This document shows, in pieces, positions 37,644-48,096 of a DNA stretch of 64,000 nucleotides. Position 1 is the stretch's first letter. Every line of letters begins with the position of its first letter. Location: assembly GCF_004152845.1 (NCBI RefSeq), contig NZ_SEON01000001.1:558001-622000 (forward strand), given 5' to 3'. A program made the position numbers and the translations under genes. The notes under the pieces were generated by a model that saw only the letters and a program-made list of their open reading frames with translations, did not search any database and had not been told where the DNA came from. Origin of the DNA: Sphingobium fuliginis (GTDB taxonomy: Bacteria > Pseudomonadota > Alphaproteobacteria > Sphingomonadales > Sphingomonadaceae).

Positions 37644-38912
37644 ATGGCAAGAAGCCGGACCGTACCGAGCCAGATCGACCTCATCACCCGCTATCGCGAG
37701 GTCAGGGCGCTGAGCGAAGCGCTTGCCGCGCCGCTGTCCGATGCGGACGCGACGGTCCAGTCCATGCCCGACGCATCCCCCGCCAAATGGCATCTGGCGC
37801 ATGTAAGCTGGTTCTTCGAAACTTTCGTCCTGCGCGATCATGTGGCGGGCTATGTACCCTTCGATCCGCATTACGCCTATCTTTTCAACAGCTATTATGA
37901 GGCCGAAGGTCCACGGCATGCGCGGCCGATGCGGGGCATGCTGACACGGCCGACGCTGGAGGAAATCCGCGCCTATCGCGCCCAAGTCGACGAGGCGCTG
38001 ACCACCGCCCTGCCGATGCTGATGCCCGATGTGCAGGCGCTGGTGTTGCTGGGCCTTCACCATGAGCAGCAGCATCAGGAACTGCTGCTGACCGACGTGC
38101 AGCATCTTCTGTCGCTCAATCCGCTGGAACCGGCGCTGTACGACGCGCCCAATGCGCTGCCTGCGCCCGTCCCCGGCCCTCTCCACTGGATCGAGGGCCG
38201 GCAGGGGCTGGTCGAGATCGGCGATGACGGCAAAAGCGATTTTGCCTTCGATTGCGAGACCCCCCGCCACAAGACGGTGCTCCACCCGCATGCCCTGGCG
38301 CACAGGCCGATAACCAATGGCGAATGGATCGCCTTCATCGAGGATGGCGGCTATGCCGACGCCGCCCATTGGCTGTCCGACGGCTGGGCATGGGTGCAGG
38401 CCGAACGGGTCGAGGCGCCGCTATACTGGCGGCGGGGCGAGCAAGGCTGGACGCGCTTCGGTCTGGACGGTCGCAAGCCGGTCAATACCGCCGCGCCCGT
38501 CAGCCATATCAGTCTTTATGAAGCGGATGCCTATGCCCGATGGGCGGGGGCGCGCCTTCCCACCGAGGCGGAATGGGAAAGCGCCGCCCTCAATGTCGCG
38601 CCGACCAGCGGGAACCAGTTGGACGGTCCGGCTTGCCCCCGCCCTCGCGCGGCGGATGGCGGCTCCACGCTGACGCAGATGTTCGGGGATGTATGGGAGT
38701 GGACGGGCAGCGCCTATCGCCCGCATCCCGGCTTCCGCGCGGCGGACGGCGCGGTGGGCGAATATAATGGCAAGTTCATGTCGGGGCAGTTCGTGCTGAA
38801 GGGCGGCAGTTGCGCCACGCCGCGCGGCCATATGCGGGCAAGCTACCGCAATTTCTTCTACCCCCATCAACGCTGGCAGTTCACCGGACTGCGGCTGGCA
38901 AAGGATCTTTGA
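37644..38912 (+). CDS. egtB: Ergothioneine biosynthesis sulfoxide synthase EgtB
   Basis: A 422-residue non-haem iron enzyme that joins a thiol donor to trimethylhistidine. The N-terminal DinB-like half holds the iron-binding motif HHEQQHQE near residue 138. The C-terminal half is a formylglycine-generating-enzyme-like domain (TNGEWIAFIEDGGY, RLPTEAEWE, FGDVWEWTGSAY, LKGGSCATPRGHMRASYRNFF). The ATG at 37644 follows a GAAGGGG ribosome site; the longer frame upstream is not conserved. egtD follows after 4 nt. Confidence 0.94.
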   Translation: MARSRTVPSQIDLITRYREVRALSEALAAPLSDADATVQSMPDASPAKWHLAHVSWFFETFVLRDHVAGYVPFDPHYAYLFNSYYEAEGPRHARPMRGMLTRPTLEEIRAYRAQVDEALTTALPMLMPDVQALVLLGLHHEQQHQELLLTDVQHLLSLNPLEPALYDAPNALPAPVPGPLHWIEGRQGLVEIGDDGKSDFAFDCETPRHKTVLHPHALAHRPITNGEWIAFIEDGGYADAAHWLSDGWAWVQAERVEAPLYWRRGEQGWTRFGLDGRKPVNTAAPVSHISLYEADAYARWAGARLPTEAEWESAALNVAPTSGNQLDGPACPRPRAADGGSTLTQMFGDVWEWTGSAYRPHPGFRAADGAVGEYNGKFMSGQFVLKGGSCATPRGHMRASYRNFFYPHQRWQFTGLRLAKDL

Positions 38913-38916
38913 CGCG

Positions 38917-39873
38917 ATGCTGCTGACCGAAGATGCCCCGCTGTCCCTGCGCGCGCCTGACCCGGCCTTCCGGCGGGACATTATCGAGGGCCTGTCCCGC
39001 GAGCCCAAGGCGACCCCGCCCATCTGGTTCTACGACCGGCGCGGGTCGGAACTGTTCGAAGCGATCACGGACCTGCCGGAATATTATCCGACGCGCACGG
39101 AAACCGCCCTGCTGGAACGGCATGGCGCGGATTTCGCCGCCGCCATCGGCGCGGGGCAGGCGGTGGTGGAGTTCGGTGCAGGCAGTTCGCGCAAGACCCC
39201 GCATCTGCTGCGCGCCATCGATCCAGCCGCCTATGTGCCGATCGACATCAGCGGCGACTTTCTTCGCGCTTCGAGCGCTGAATTGGCGTCGGCCTTTCCG
39301 GGGCTGCCGGTCTTGCCGGTGGTGGGCGACTTCAACGGCGAACTAGCCTTGCCGGCGGCGATAGAGGGGCTGCCGCGCCTCGGCTTCTTCCCCGGGTCGA
39401 CCATCGGCAATATGGAACCCGATTCGGCGGTGGACCTGTTGCGGGCAATGCGGCGCCTGCTGGGCAAGGACGCGATGCTGCTGATCGGCATGGACCGGAT
39501 CAAGGACCGTGACCGGCTGGTCGCCGCCTATGACGATGCCGCGGGGGTGACGGCTGCGTTCAACCTCAATCTGATCGCGCGCATCAATCGGGAACTGGAG
39601 GGCGACCTGCCGCTGGACGGCTTCCTCCATCGCGCCATCTGGAACGACGACAAGGCCCGGATCGAAATGCATCTGGAGGCGGTGCGGCCGCTTCACTTCC
39701 ACGTCGCGGGCCAATGCTTCCGCATGGCCGTGGGCGAGACGATCCATACCGAAAGCAGCCACAAATATGGCGCGCGCGACGAAAGGCTGCTGCTGCGCGC
39801 CGGGGGATGGGAGCCGGTGCGCGAATGGAGCGATGCGGACGAGCTGTTCTCGCTGATATTGGCAGAAGCCTAA
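38917..39873 (+). CDS. egtD: L-histidine N-alpha-methyltransferase EgtD
   Basis: A 318-residue SAM-dependent enzyme that trimethylates histidine for ergothioneine. It has IWFYDRRGSELFEAIT, LPEYYPTRTE, EFGAGSSRKTPHLL (SAM loop), FFPGSTIGN and FHTESSHKY-like IHTESSHKYGARD. It forms a two-gene operon with egtB. No egtC or egtE gene is next to it, so the final sulfoxide lyase step must be encoded elsewhere or carried out by another PLP enzyme. Confidence 0.95.
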   Translation: MLLTEDAPLSLRAPDPAFRRDIIEGLSREPKATPPIWFYDRRGSELFEAITDLPEYYPTRTETALLERHGADFAAAIGAGQAVVEFGAGSSRKTPHLLRAIDPAAYVPIDISGDFLRASSAELASAFPGLPVLPVVGDFNGELALPAAIEGLPRLGFFPGSTIGNMEPDSAVDLLRAMRRLLGKDAMLLIGMDRIKDRDRLVAAYDDAAGVTAAFNLNLIARINRELEGDLPLDGFLHRAIWNDDKARIEMHLEAVRPLHFHVAGQCFRMAVGETIHTESSHKYGARDERLLLRAGGWEPVREWSDADELFSLILAEA

Positions 39874-39943
39874 GGGGCGATTTCCAGGCGCGAAAAAAGA
39901 AGCCAGGGCGGCGGCACGGCGAATCGACAGGAAATTCCGGCCT

Positions 39944-40999
39944 TCAGTCCGTCACTTTGGCCGACCATGTGGTGATCCAGTGCCAGGCGCCGCGGCATTC
40001 CCCCATCGCACTCGCCTCTACCAGGCGGAAGCGCGAACCGTCCCAGACATAGGTTTCACTACCCCCGCAATCGCCCAGGCCCCGGCCCTTGGCATAGCTT
40101 TGCAAGGTGGAGGTCTCCGGCGCCCAGCCTGCATTGACCAGCATGGGATGGCCGGCCTCCTCGCTCCAGCCCGGCTGATAGTCGAAGCCGGCGAAGCGGA
40201 AGGTTCGGCGGCCGGGAATGCCGGTGGCGATCGCGGGGACGAATGTGAAATTATAGGCCCCGGCGCCGCAGGGCACCAGAACCAGCGTCTCGGTCTTCGA
40301 CAGCCGGTGCAACTCGGGAGGAGAGGATGCGCCCCTCATCTCGTCGGCGCAACCCGTGAAGGTGCCGAGTGCCGTCAGTTCCTCCCGCCAGAGCGCGGGC
40401 GGCTGCGCGCCGCCGGGTACGGCTGCGCGCCGGATCGTGGGGATGGCAGGCGCGGGACGCACGGCGCTGCGTGCGAGCGGTCCCGTCGCGACGAGGGCCG
40501 CCATGGTGCCCGCCCTGCCCTGCTTCGCATCCATATAACGGAGCGCAGCGGTCAAGCCGGCGAGCGACGGACGGTCGATCGCCCTCGCGCCGGCGCGGAT
40601 CTCCATGCGTCCGCCCTTCGCCATGGCAATGGCCAGTGCGGACGCCTGCGGCCCTTCCAGGCTGGCTTCGCCGTCCACGCTCGCCACGCGGGCAAGCTTT
40701 CGCCCGTCGATCAGGAAGTCCAGCGCCTCCCGGCCCTTTGCGTCCCGGCTGACCCGGATTTCGGGATCGGCGTCGGCCCCCGCCCCTCGCGCGATCCCCA
40801 GCATGACCGGCGCATCGGGCCAGTCGCCGCCTTCTGGCAGCAGCGAGACTGCCTCGCACCGGTTGCCGTTGTCGCAACCGATGGTCCAGTCCTTGTAGCT
40901 TTCCAGCCTGCCCGGCTTCGGCGCTTGCGCCCCAGCCGGCGCCGCTGCCATCACCACCGACAGCATGGCCGTCAGTCCGAATATGCGTTTCGCCCCCAT
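39944..40999 (-). CDS. DUF1176 domain-containing exported protein
   Basis: A 351-residue protein with a signal peptide (cleavage near AGAQA). The mature part starts LESYKDWTIGCDNGNRCEAVSL, the hallmark of DUF1176, and ends in a paired domain with WSEEAGHPMLVNAGW and GDCGGSETYVWDGSRFRLVEAS. Eight cysteines suggest disulfides in the periplasm. The function is unknown. It lies alone between egtD (convergent) and the nucleoside transporter gene. Confidence 0.87.
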   Translation of the reverse strand: MGAKRIFGLTAMLSVVMAAAPAGAQAPKPGRLESYKDWTIGCDNGNRCEAVSLLPEGGDWPDAPVMLGIARGAGADADPEIRVSRDAKGREALDFLIDGRKLARVASVDGEASLEGPQASALAIAMAKGGRMEIRAGARAIDRPSLAGLTAALRYMDAKQGRAGTMAALVATGPLARSAVRPAPAIPTIRRAAVPGGAQPPALWREELTALGTFTGCADEMRGASSPPELHRLSKTETLVLVPCGAGAYNFTFVPAIATGIPGRRTFRFAGFDYQPGWSEEAGHPMLVNAGWAPETSTLQSYAKGRGLGDCGGSETYVWDGSRFRLVEASAMGECRGAWHWITTWSAKVTD

Positions 41000-41060
41000 G
41001 CGTTAACCATAGCCGATCCTGCCAGCGACGGGTAGAACTTTCGTTATAGAATCGGAACGA

Positions 41061-42383
41061 TCATCGCAGGCTGAGCATCAGGCCCGCCAGCGCCGCGCTC
41101 ATCAGATTGGCGAGGCTGCCCGCCACCAGCGCCTTTAGCCCCAGCCGGGCGATCACCGGCCGCTGGTTGGGCGCGAGATTGCCGGTGACGGCCATCTGGA
41201 TCGCGATCGAACTGAAATTGGCGAAGCCGCAGAGCGCGAAGGTGACGATGGCGACGGTCGCCGGCGACAGCGCGCCCTGCGCCTGGCCGAGATTGATATA
41301 GGCGACGAACTCGTTGAGCACGACCTTGGTGCCGAACAGCCCGCCCGCGATCTGCGCCTCATTCCAGGGAATGTTGAGCAGATACATGACCGGAGAGAAG
41401 AGATAGCCGAGCAGTTGCTGGAAGCTGAGGTCGGGATAGCCGAACCAGCCGCCGACGCCGCCGAGGATGCCGTTCGCCAGCGCCACCAGCGCCACGAAGG
41501 CCAGCACCATGGCGCCGACCGCGACGGCCAGCTTCACCCCGGTCTGCGCGCCCTGGGCTGCGGCCATGATGAGGTTGGCGGGCTTTTCCTCGTCATGGGT
41601 GGCGGGCGGCATCGGTTCGCCCGGCGTTCCCCCCGGCAGCAGCGCGGCGGGGCCGGTGTCGCCGATCCGGCTTTCGGGCAGGACGACTTCGGGATGATCG
41701 CCCAGGGGGAGTTCGGGCTCGCGCTCCGGCTCGTCGGGCATCATGATCTTCGCCATCAGCAGGCCGCCGGGCGCGGACATGAAGCTGGCCGCCAGCAGAT
41801 AGTCGATCTTGATCCCCATCGAGGCATAGGCGGCCAGGATCGTGCCCGCGACGCCCGCCATGCCGCTGGTCATGACGGCGAAGAGTTGGGGCGGGGTCAG
41901 GCCCGCCAGATAGGGGCGGATGACGAGCGGGCTCTCGCTCTGCCCCACGAAGATATTGGCGGCGGCGCAGAGGCTTTCGACCTTGGACACGCCCGTCACC
42001 TTCTCGATCGCGCCGCCGACCCAGCGCACGATCTGCTGCATGATGCCCAGATGATAGAGGATCGACACCAGGCTGGCGAAGAAGATGATGACAGGCAGCG
42101 CGGCGATGGCGAAGCTCGCGCCGCCGATCTCCGGTTTCGCGAGCGGGCCGAAGATGAAGTCCGTTCCCGCCTGCGCATAGCCGAGCAGATTGGCGACGCC
42201 GTGCGACATACCCGCGATCACGGCGCGCCCGGCGGGGGCATAGAGCACCAGCAGCGCAATGCCCGCCTGCAGCAGGAAAGCCGCGCCCACGACGCGAAGC
42301 CGGATGGCGCGGCGGTCGGAGGAAAGGGCGAAGGCAATGGCAAGGATCAGCGCGATACCGGCTAGGCCAATGAGAAGATGCAT
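41061..42383 (-). CDS. NupC-type concentrative nucleoside transporter (CNT family)
   Basis: A 440-residue inner-membrane transporter with about 9-10 hydrophobic helices. CNT motifs seen are GVSKVESLCAAANIFVGQSESPLVIRPYL, MTSGMAGVAGTILAAYASMG, LNEFVAYINLG and CGFANFSSIAIQMA. It imports nucleosides with sodium or protons. A cytoplasmic or periplasmic acidic loop of about 60 residues near residue 210-260 is longer than in E. coli NupC. Confidence 0.93.
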   Translation of the reverse strand: MHLLIGLAGIALILAIAFALSSDRRAIRLRVVGAAFLLQAGIALLVLYAPAGRAVIAGMSHGVANLLGYAQAGTDFIFGPLAKPEIGGASFAIAALPVIIFFASLVSILYHLGIMQQIVRWVGGAIEKVTGVSKVESLCAAANIFVGQSESPLVIRPYLAGLTPPQLFAVMTSGMAGVAGTILAAYASMGIKIDYLLAASFMSAPGGLLMAKIMMPDEPEREPELPLGDHPEVVLPESRIGDTGPAALLPGGTPGEPMPPATHDEEKPANLIMAAAQGAQTGVKLAVAVGAMVLAFVALVALANGILGGVGGWFGYPDLSFQQLLGYLFSPVMYLLNIPWNEAQIAGGLFGTKVVLNEFVAYINLGQAQGALSPATVAIVTFALCGFANFSSIAIQMAVTGNLAPNQRPVIARLGLKALVAGSLANLMSAALAGLMLSLR

Positions 42384-42511
42384 GAAAAGCTTTCGCGGGA
42401 AGAACGAACGGCGCGACCATAGAGACGCCGCAACGGCGAGGCCAGTAGCTTTACGCCAGTAACTTTACGATGGTGCAAATGCGTTTGGGCGAGATGTCCG
42501 GGTGGATTGCG

Positions 42512-42650
42512 GACATTCCCCCTCCCGCAGGCGGGAGGGGGTTAGGGGGTGGGCTGACGCGGCATCTGCGCTGTTTTGCAACGGCTAAGTCAGAAGCTCG
42601 CTACGCTCGCGCCCACCCCTAACCCCTCCCGCCTGCGGGAGGGGAATGTC
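42512..42650. repeat. Inverted REP pair, empty version of the DUF559-flanking repeat
   Basis: Left arm 42512-42553 (ACATTCCCCCTCCCGCAGGC then GGGAGGGGGTTAGGGGGTGGGC) and right arm 42611-42650 are inverted copies of about 40 bp, separated by about 57 bp that includes GCTCGCTACGCTCGC. Each arm contains the same self-complementary CCCCTCCCGC-AG-GCGGGAGGGG core found on both sides of the DUF559 gene at 25.2-25.6 kb. The element contains no gene. Confidence 0.88.
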
Positions 42651-42681
42651 TTGGATTGGCCATCGTCAGACTCCCGAAGCA

Positions 42682-42715
42682 AAAAGGGCCGGCGTCTCGC
42701 GACGCCGGCCCTTTT
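42682..42715. terminator. Rho-independent terminator of typA
   Basis: A perfect stem GGGCCGGCGTC / GACGCCGGCCC with a short TCGC loop region. It has AAAAA on the left and TTTT on the right, so it can work on both strands. On the minus strand it lies 20 nt after the typA stop. Confidence 0.9.
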
Positions 42716-42734
42716 CTCATCCATCGAAATCCGG

Positions 42735-44555
42735 TCAGGCGGCAGCCTTGGCCCGCGACATGCGCTTGCGCTCGTTCGGGTCGAGATAGCGCTTGCGCAG
42801 GCGGATATTCTTCGGCGTCACCTCGACCATTTCATCGTCGTCGATATAGGCGATGGCCTGTTCCAGCGTCATCTTCCAGGGCGGGGTCAGGCGGATGCTG
42901 TCGTCCTTGCCCGAAGCGCGGAAGTTGGTCAGCGCCTTCGACTTCATCGGGTTGACTTCCAGGTCTTCCGGCTTGGCGTTCTGGCCGATGATCATGCCTT
43001 CGTAGAGCGCCTCGCCCACCCCGACCATCAATATGCCGCGTTCTTCCAGCGGGCCAAGGGCGTAGGCCACAGCCTCGCCCGCGCCGTTGGAGATCAGCAC
43101 GCCATTCTTGCGGCCTTCGATATTGCCCTTGTGCGGGCCGTATTTTTCGAACAGCCGGTTCATGATGCCGGTGCCGCGCGTGTCGGACAGGAATTCGCCA
43201 TGATAGCCGATCAGGCCGCGCGAGGGCGCCGAGAAGGTGATGCGGGTCTTGCCGCCGCCCGATGGGCGCATGTCGGTCATTTCCGCCTTGCGCTGGTTCA
43301 TCTTGTCGACGACCGTGCTGGAAAATTCATCGTCCACGTCGATGACGACGGTTTCATAGGGTTCGGTCTTGTTGCCGTTCTCATCCTCGCCGAACAGCAC
43401 GCGGGGGCGGGAGATGCCGAGTTCGAAGCCTTCGCGGCGCATGGTTTCGATGAGGACGCCAAGCTGGAGTTCGCCGCGACCGGCAACTTCGAAGCTGTCC
43501 TTGTCGGCCGATTCGGTCACCTTGATCGCGACATTGCTTTCCGCTTCGCGCATCAGGCGGTCGCGGATCATGCGGCTCGTCACCTTGCTGCCTTCGCGGC
43601 CCGCCATGGGCGAATCGTTCACCGCAAAGCGCATCGACAGGGTCGGCGGATCGATCGGCTGGGCCTTGATCGCGGTGTTGATCGACGGATCGGCGATGGT
43701 GTTCGCCACGGTGGCGACGGTCAGGCCCGCAAGGCTGATGATGTCGCCCGCCTTCGCCTCTTCCACCGGCACGCGGTCCAGTCCACGGAAGGACAGGATC
43801 TTCGAGGCGCGGCCGGTTTCCAGCACATTGCCGTCGGCGTCGATGGCGTGGATCGGCTGGTTGACCTTCAGCGTGCCGGAATTGACCCGGCCGGTCAGGA
43901 TGCGGCCCAGGAAGTTGTCGCGGTCGAGCAGCGTCACCAGGAAGCTGAACGGCGCATCTTCGTCCAGCGCCGGAGGCGGCACATGGTCGACGATCTTCTG
44001 GAACAGCGGCTCCAGCGTGCCCGAACGCAGCGACGGGTCTTCATTGGCATAGCCGTTGCGGCCCGACGCATAGAGCACCGGGAAGTCGAGCTGCTCGTCG
44101 GTGGCGTCCAGCGTCACGAACAGGTCGAACACCTCGTCCAGCACTTCCTGGATGCGTTCGTCCGGGCGGTCGATCTTGTTGACGACGACGATGGGGCGAA
44201 GACCCAGGGCCAGCGCCTTGCCGGTCACGAACTTGGTCTGCGGCATCGCGCCTTCCGACGAATCGACCAGCAGGATCACGCCGTCGACCATGGACAGGAT
44301 GCGCTCCACCTCGCCGCCGAAGTCGGCGTGGCCGGGCGTGTCGACGATGTTGATGCGGGTGCCGTTCCATTCGACCGAGGTGGGCTTCGCCAGGATGGTG
44401 ATGCCGCGTTCCTTTTCCAGGTCGTTCGAATCCATCGCCCGTTCCTCGACGCGCTGGTTGTCGCGGAAGGTGCCGGACTGGCGGAAAAGCTGGTCGACGA
44501 GCGTGGTCTTGCCATGGTCGACGTGCGCGATGATCGCGATGTTACGCAGGGACAT
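42735..44555 (-). CDS. typA: Ribosome-associated GTPase TypA/BipA
   Basis: A 606-residue translational GTPase. G motifs are [27 protein letters not shown] and [12 protein letters not shown]-like domains follow, with the BipA-specific C-terminal domain ([15 protein letters not shown] and [19 protein letters not shown]). It acts in 50S assembly and stress adaptation. It ends with a strong terminator. The 120-bp spacer upstream is without a gene. Confidence 0.96.
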   Translation of the reverse strand: MSLRNIAIIAHVDHGKTTLVDQLFRQSGTFRDNQRVEERAMDSNDLEKERGITILAKPTSVEWNGTRINIVDTPGHADFGGEVERILSMVDGVILLVDSSEGAMPQTKFVTGKALALGLRPIVVVNKIDRPDERIQEVLDEVFDLFVTLDATDEQLDFPVLYASGRNGYANEDPSLRSGTLEPLFQKIVDHVPPPALDEDAPFSFLVTLLDRDNFLGRILTGRVNSGTLKVNQPIHAIDADGNVLETGRASKILSFRGLDRVPVEEAKAGDIISLAGLTVATVANTIADPSINTAIKAQPIDPPTLSMRFAVNDSPMAGREGSKVTSRMIRDRLMREAESNVAIKVTESADKDSFEVAGRGELQLGVLIETMRREGFELGISRPRVLFGEDENGNKTEPYETVVIDVDDEFSSTVVDKMNQRKAEMTDMRPSGGGKTRITFSAPSRGLIGYHGEFLSDTRGTGIMNRLFEKYGPHKGNIEGRKNGVLISNGAGEAVAYALGPLEERGILMVGVGEALYEGMIIGQNAKPEDLEVNPMKSKALTNFRASGKDDSIRLTPPWKMTLEQAIAYIDDDEMVEVTPKNIRLRKRYLDPNERKRMSRAKAAA

Positions 44556-44676
44556 GCAACTGCCTTCGGGATTTAAGGTTTCCCGGCCGGCACCGCGCCT
44601 GCTCAGGACTATCGGGCGCGCCCCTACAGGAAATGACGCGCTGCGGCAAGGGCGGCGCGACGGCCGGCGGAAGCGT

Positions 44677-46383
44677 TCAGTGGTCCGACGCGGCGAAGGC
44701 GCCGATCCCCGTTTCCGCCCGCACCCGCTGCGCCGGATAGCCCGCCTTGTCCACCGCCGCGCGGGGCGAGCGGTCGAGCAGCGAGATCAGCCAGATCGAA
44801 AGGAAACCCGCCGGAACCGAAAAGATCGCCGCCGAGCTGTACGGAAAAGGCGCCGGTCCCAGATCGAAGGTGGCCGTCCAGACCGCGGGGGACAGCAGGG
44901 TCAGCACGAAGGCGGTCAGCAAGCCGATGGTCCCGCCCCATGCCGCGCCACGGGTGGTGCACCCGCTCCAGAGCAGCGAGAGGATCAGCACCGGGAAATT
45001 GCCCGACGCCGCCAGCGCGAAGGCAAGGCTGACCATGAACGCCACATTCTGCTTCTCGAACACCAGCCCCAACAGCACCGCCAGCGCGCCCAGCGCCAGC
45101 GTGGTCAACCGCGACACGCGCAGTTCGTCCGCCGAACCCGCCCGGCCATGTTTGAACACCGTGGCGTAGAGATCATGGCTGACCGCCGACGCCGCCGAGA
45201 GCGTCAGCCCCGCCACCACGGCGAGGATGGTCGCGAAGGCCACCGCCGAAATGAAGCCCAGAAAGGCATTGCCGCCGATCGCATGGGCCAGATGGATCGC
45301 CGCCATGTTGCCGCCGCCGCGCAGCGCGCCCTCCCCGTCCAGATAGCTGGGCTCCGTTCCCACCAGCACGATCGCGCCGAAACCGATGATGAAGGTCAGG
45401 ATGTAGAAATAGCCGATCCACCCGGTCGCCCAGAGCACCGACTTGCGCGCTTCCTTCGCATCCGGAACGGTGAAGAAACGCATCAATATGTGCGGCAGGC
45501 CCGCCGTCCCCAGCATCAGCGCGAGGCCGAAGGAAATGGCCGAGACGGGGTCCTTGATGAAATTGCCCGGCGCCATGATGGACCGCCCCCGTTCCGCCGC
45601 TTCGGCCATGGTCGCCCCGCCGGACAGGGCGGCCTGGCGCTTCACCTCCACCGCGCGGGCGAACAGCGCTTCAAGGCTGAAGCCCATCTGCGCCAGCACC
45701 ATCAGCGCCATGAAGCTGGCGCCGCCCAGCAGCAGCACCGCCTTGATGATCTGCACCCAGGTCGTCGCGCGCATGCCGCCGAACAGGACATAGAGCATCA
45801 TCAGCGCGCCGACGATCACCACCGCCACGGCATAGGGCAGGCCGAACAATAATTTGATGAGCTGCCCCGCCCCCACCATCTGCGCGATCAGGTAGAAGCT
45901 GACGACCAACAGCGTGCTGACCGCCGCGAAGCTACGCACCGGCGGCTGGGCGAAGCGGTAGGAGGCGACATCGGCAAAGGTGAAGCGCCCAAGATTGCGA
46001 AGCCGTTCCGCCATCAGGAACAGCAGGATCGGCCAGCCGACCAGAAATCCGGTGGAATAGATCAGACCGTCATAGCCGTCGTTGAAGATCTGCGCCGAAA
46101 TGCCGAGGAAGGAGGCCGCCGACATATAGTCGCCTGCCATGGCGAGACCGTTCTGGAAACCGCTGATCCCGCCCCCCGCCGTATAGAAATCGGAAGCGGT
46201 ACGGGTGCGCGCCGCCGCCGCCTTGGTGATCCAGAGCGTCAGCCCGACAAAGGCGACGAACATGAGGATCGCGACCCAGTTGACGGGCTGGCGCTGCGCC
46301 TCCCCCTCCAGCGCCGCTGCGAACGCGGGGAGCGGGAGAAGCATGATGGAGGCGGTGGCAAGCGCGGCAAGCCAAGCCTTCAT
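44677..46383 (-). CDS. Sodium:solute symporter, ActP-like (cation/acetate type)
   Basis: A 568-residue SSF-family transporter with a signal-like first helix and about 13 membrane helices. Matching segments are [71 protein letters not shown] and SAVSHDLYA. This pattern is that of ActP acetate or other short monocarboxylate symporters. It overlaps the DUF485 gene by 4 bases (ATGA), the usual partner arrangement. Confidence 0.9.
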   Translation of the reverse strand: MKAWLAALATASIMLLPLPAFAAALEGEAQRQPVNWVAILMFVAFVGLTLWITKAAAARTRTASDFYTAGGGISGFQNGLAMAGDYMSAASFLGISAQIFNDGYDGLIYSTGFLVGWPILLFLMAERLRNLGRFTFADVASYRFAQPPVRSFAAVSTLLVVSFYLIAQMVGAGQLIKLLFGLPYAVAVVIVGALMMLYVLFGGMRATTWVQIIKAVLLLGGASFMALMVLAQMGFSLEALFARAVEVKRQAALSGGATMAEAAERGRSIMAPGNFIKDPVSAISFGLALMLGTAGLPHILMRFFTVPDAKEARKSVLWATGWIGYFYILTFIIGFGAIVLVGTEPSYLDGEGALRGGGNMAAIHLAHAIGGNAFLGFISAVAFATILAVVAGLTLSAASAVSHDLYATVFKHGRAGSADELRVSRLTTLALGALAVLLGLVFEKQNVAFMVSLAFALAASGNFPVLILSLLWSGCTTRGAAWGGTIGLLTAFVLTLLSPAVWTATFDLGPAPFPYSSAAIFSVPAGFLSIWLISLLDRSPRAAVDKAGYPAQRVRAETGIGAFAASDH

Positions 46384-46715
46384 GCGACGCGATCCTGGAA
46401 GCCGTGGTCGATCAGGAGGGCCGCCATCCGGGCGTCATGGTGGCGGTTGGCATAGGCGACATAAACGCCGGTCAGCGCAATCGCGAGCAGGATGAGGCCA
46501 AGCCCGACCGGAATGCCGATCGACGTCACGCCCGGGCCGACGGGCATGCCCAGCAGCGCCTTGTCGAAGGCGATCAGCAACAGATAACCGACGAAAGCGA
46601 AGAAGATGATGGCGGACAACAGCCAGCCGATCTTCGCCCGACGCGCCACCAGCCGGGCATAGCGCGGATCGGCCGCCACGGCTGCGATCCTCTGTTCGTC
46701 CGGTCCGTCGCTCAT
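46380..46715 (-). CDS. DUF485 domain small membrane protein
   Basis: A 111-residue protein with two membrane helices (about 28-52 and 64-90). The N-terminal motif [21 protein letters not shown] and the C-terminal [11 protein letters not shown] are typical of DUF485. Such proteins are encoded with ActP-type symporters and are presumed accessory subunits. Its stop overlaps the symporter start. Confidence 0.9.
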   Translation of the reverse strand: MSDGPDEQRIAAVAADPRYARLVARRAKIGWLLSAIIFFAFVGYLLLIAFDKALLGMPVGPGVTSIGIPVGLGLILLAIALTGVYVAYANRHHDARMAALLIDHGFQDRVA

Positions 46716-46868
46716 GCGCCCTCCTTCGTCCTTTCGGCCATGCTAGCCGCGCGCCGGGCGATTGCAATGGCAAGCGCGGAGGCTTTATAGCTCGCATCAT
46801 GGACTTGCGGGCCAACTGTTCTATGCACATATAACAGTTCGAACCGCCCTTGGCCCCTGGGAGATGAC

Positions 46869-48092
46869 ATGGCTTCGACCGCGCCGACCGCCACCGCCAC
46901 GACCTCTGGCGACACGCTGAACCTGACGCCGCCCGACCCGGTGCCGCCGGTCGCGCCCGAAAAGGCCGCCGGGCTGGTGCCGCTGGATGACGAGAAACGG
47001 TCGAAGCTGGACGAGAAGGTCGATGCCTTCATCGACGATCTGGTCGCGCAGGACGCCAATTCGCCCGAATTCGGCCAGCGGGTCGACCAGCTCACCAATA
47101 TGGGGCGCAAGGAAATCGCGGAGGCGGCCGGGCACAGCAACCGATTCCTCGACCGGCCGGTGCGGGCGATGGACAGCGACAACAAGGTCGGCGTCGACCT
47201 GGCGGAGCTGCGCCGGACCATCGAGGATCTCGACCCCGGCAAGCGCGGCAGCCTGACCGCGCCGAAGAAGCTGTTCGGCCTCATCCCCTTCGGCAACCGG
47301 ATGCGCGACTATTTCGACAGCTACAAGAGCGCGCAGAGCCATATCAATTCGATCCTGGGCTCCCTCGCCAGCGGCAAGGACGTGCTGATCAAGGACAATG
47401 CCGCGATCGATGTAGAGCGGCAGAATATGTGGCAGACGATGGGCCGTCTGGAGCAGATGATCCACATCAGCAAGACGCTCGACGCCCGGCTGGAAGCCAA
47501 GGCGCTGGAACTGGATTCGACCGACGCCGCGAAAGCCAAGGCGATCCGGGAGAGCGCGCTCTTCTACATCCGCCAGCGCACGCAGGACCTGCTGACGCAG
47601 ATGGCGGTGACGGTGCAGGGCTATCTGGCGCTGGACCTCGTCAAGAAGAACAATGTCGAGCTGGTGAAGGGCGTCGACCGCGCCAGCACCACGACCGTCG
47701 CCGCGCTGCGCACCGCCGTCACCGTGGCGCAGGCGCTGGTCGGGCAGAAGCTGGTGCTGGAACAGATCACCGCGCTCAACACGACGACCGCGAACATGAT
47801 CGATTCGACCGGCGAGATGCTGAAGAACCAGACGGCGCAGATTCACGAGCAGGCCGCATCCAGCACCATTCCCATCGAGACGCTGCAACGCGCCTTTCAG
47901 AATATCTACGACACGATGGACAATATCGACACGTTCAAGCTGAAGGCGCTGGAGAATATGAAGACGACGGTGAACACGCTGTCGAACGAGGTCGAGAAGT
48001 CCAAGGGCTATATCGCGCGCGCCGAAGGGCAGGCGCAGGCGGCAAGCCAGGCCCGTGCCGACAATCCGTTGCTGAGTTCCATCGAGGCGTGA
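46869..48092 (+). CDS. telA: Toxic anion resistance protein, TelA/KlaA family
   Basis: A 407-residue soluble, largely helical protein. Recognised segments are the KLDEKVDAFIDDL helix, FLDRPVRAM, FGLIPFGNRMRDYFDSYKSAQSHINSIL and the long coiled region from about residue 150 to 400 ending in EVEKSKGYIARAEGQAQAASQARA. TelA proteins are linked to tellurite or envelope-stress tolerance in other bacteria; the mechanism is unknown. It is followed after 4 nt by an XpaC-like gene, the partner also found in Bacillus (xpaC-yaaN). Confidence 0.9.
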   Translation: MASTAPTATATTSGDTLNLTPPDPVPPVAPEKAAGLVPLDDEKRSKLDEKVDAFIDDLVAQDANSPEFGQRVDQLTNMGRKEIAEAAGHSNRFLDRPVRAMDSDNKVGVDLAELRRTIEDLDPGKRGSLTAPKKLFGLIPFGNRMRDYFDSYKSAQSHINSILGSLASGKDVLIKDNAAIDVERQNMWQTMGRLEQMIHISKTLDARLEAKALELDSTDAAKAKAIRESALFYIRQRTQDLLTQMAVTVQGYLALDLVKKNNVELVKGVDRASTTTVAALRTAVTVAQALVGQKLVLEQITALNTTTANMIDSTGEMLKNQTAQIHEQAASSTIPIETLQRAFQNIYDTMDNIDTFKLKALENMKTTVNTLSNEVEKSKGYIARAEGQAQAASQARADNPLLSSIEA

Positions 48093-48096
48093 GGGG

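Noticed and set aside
42576..44576. A 666-codon open frame on the plus strand opposite typA
   Set aside because: It is the shadow of typA, which has all GTPase motifs; the antisense frame has no recognisable domain.
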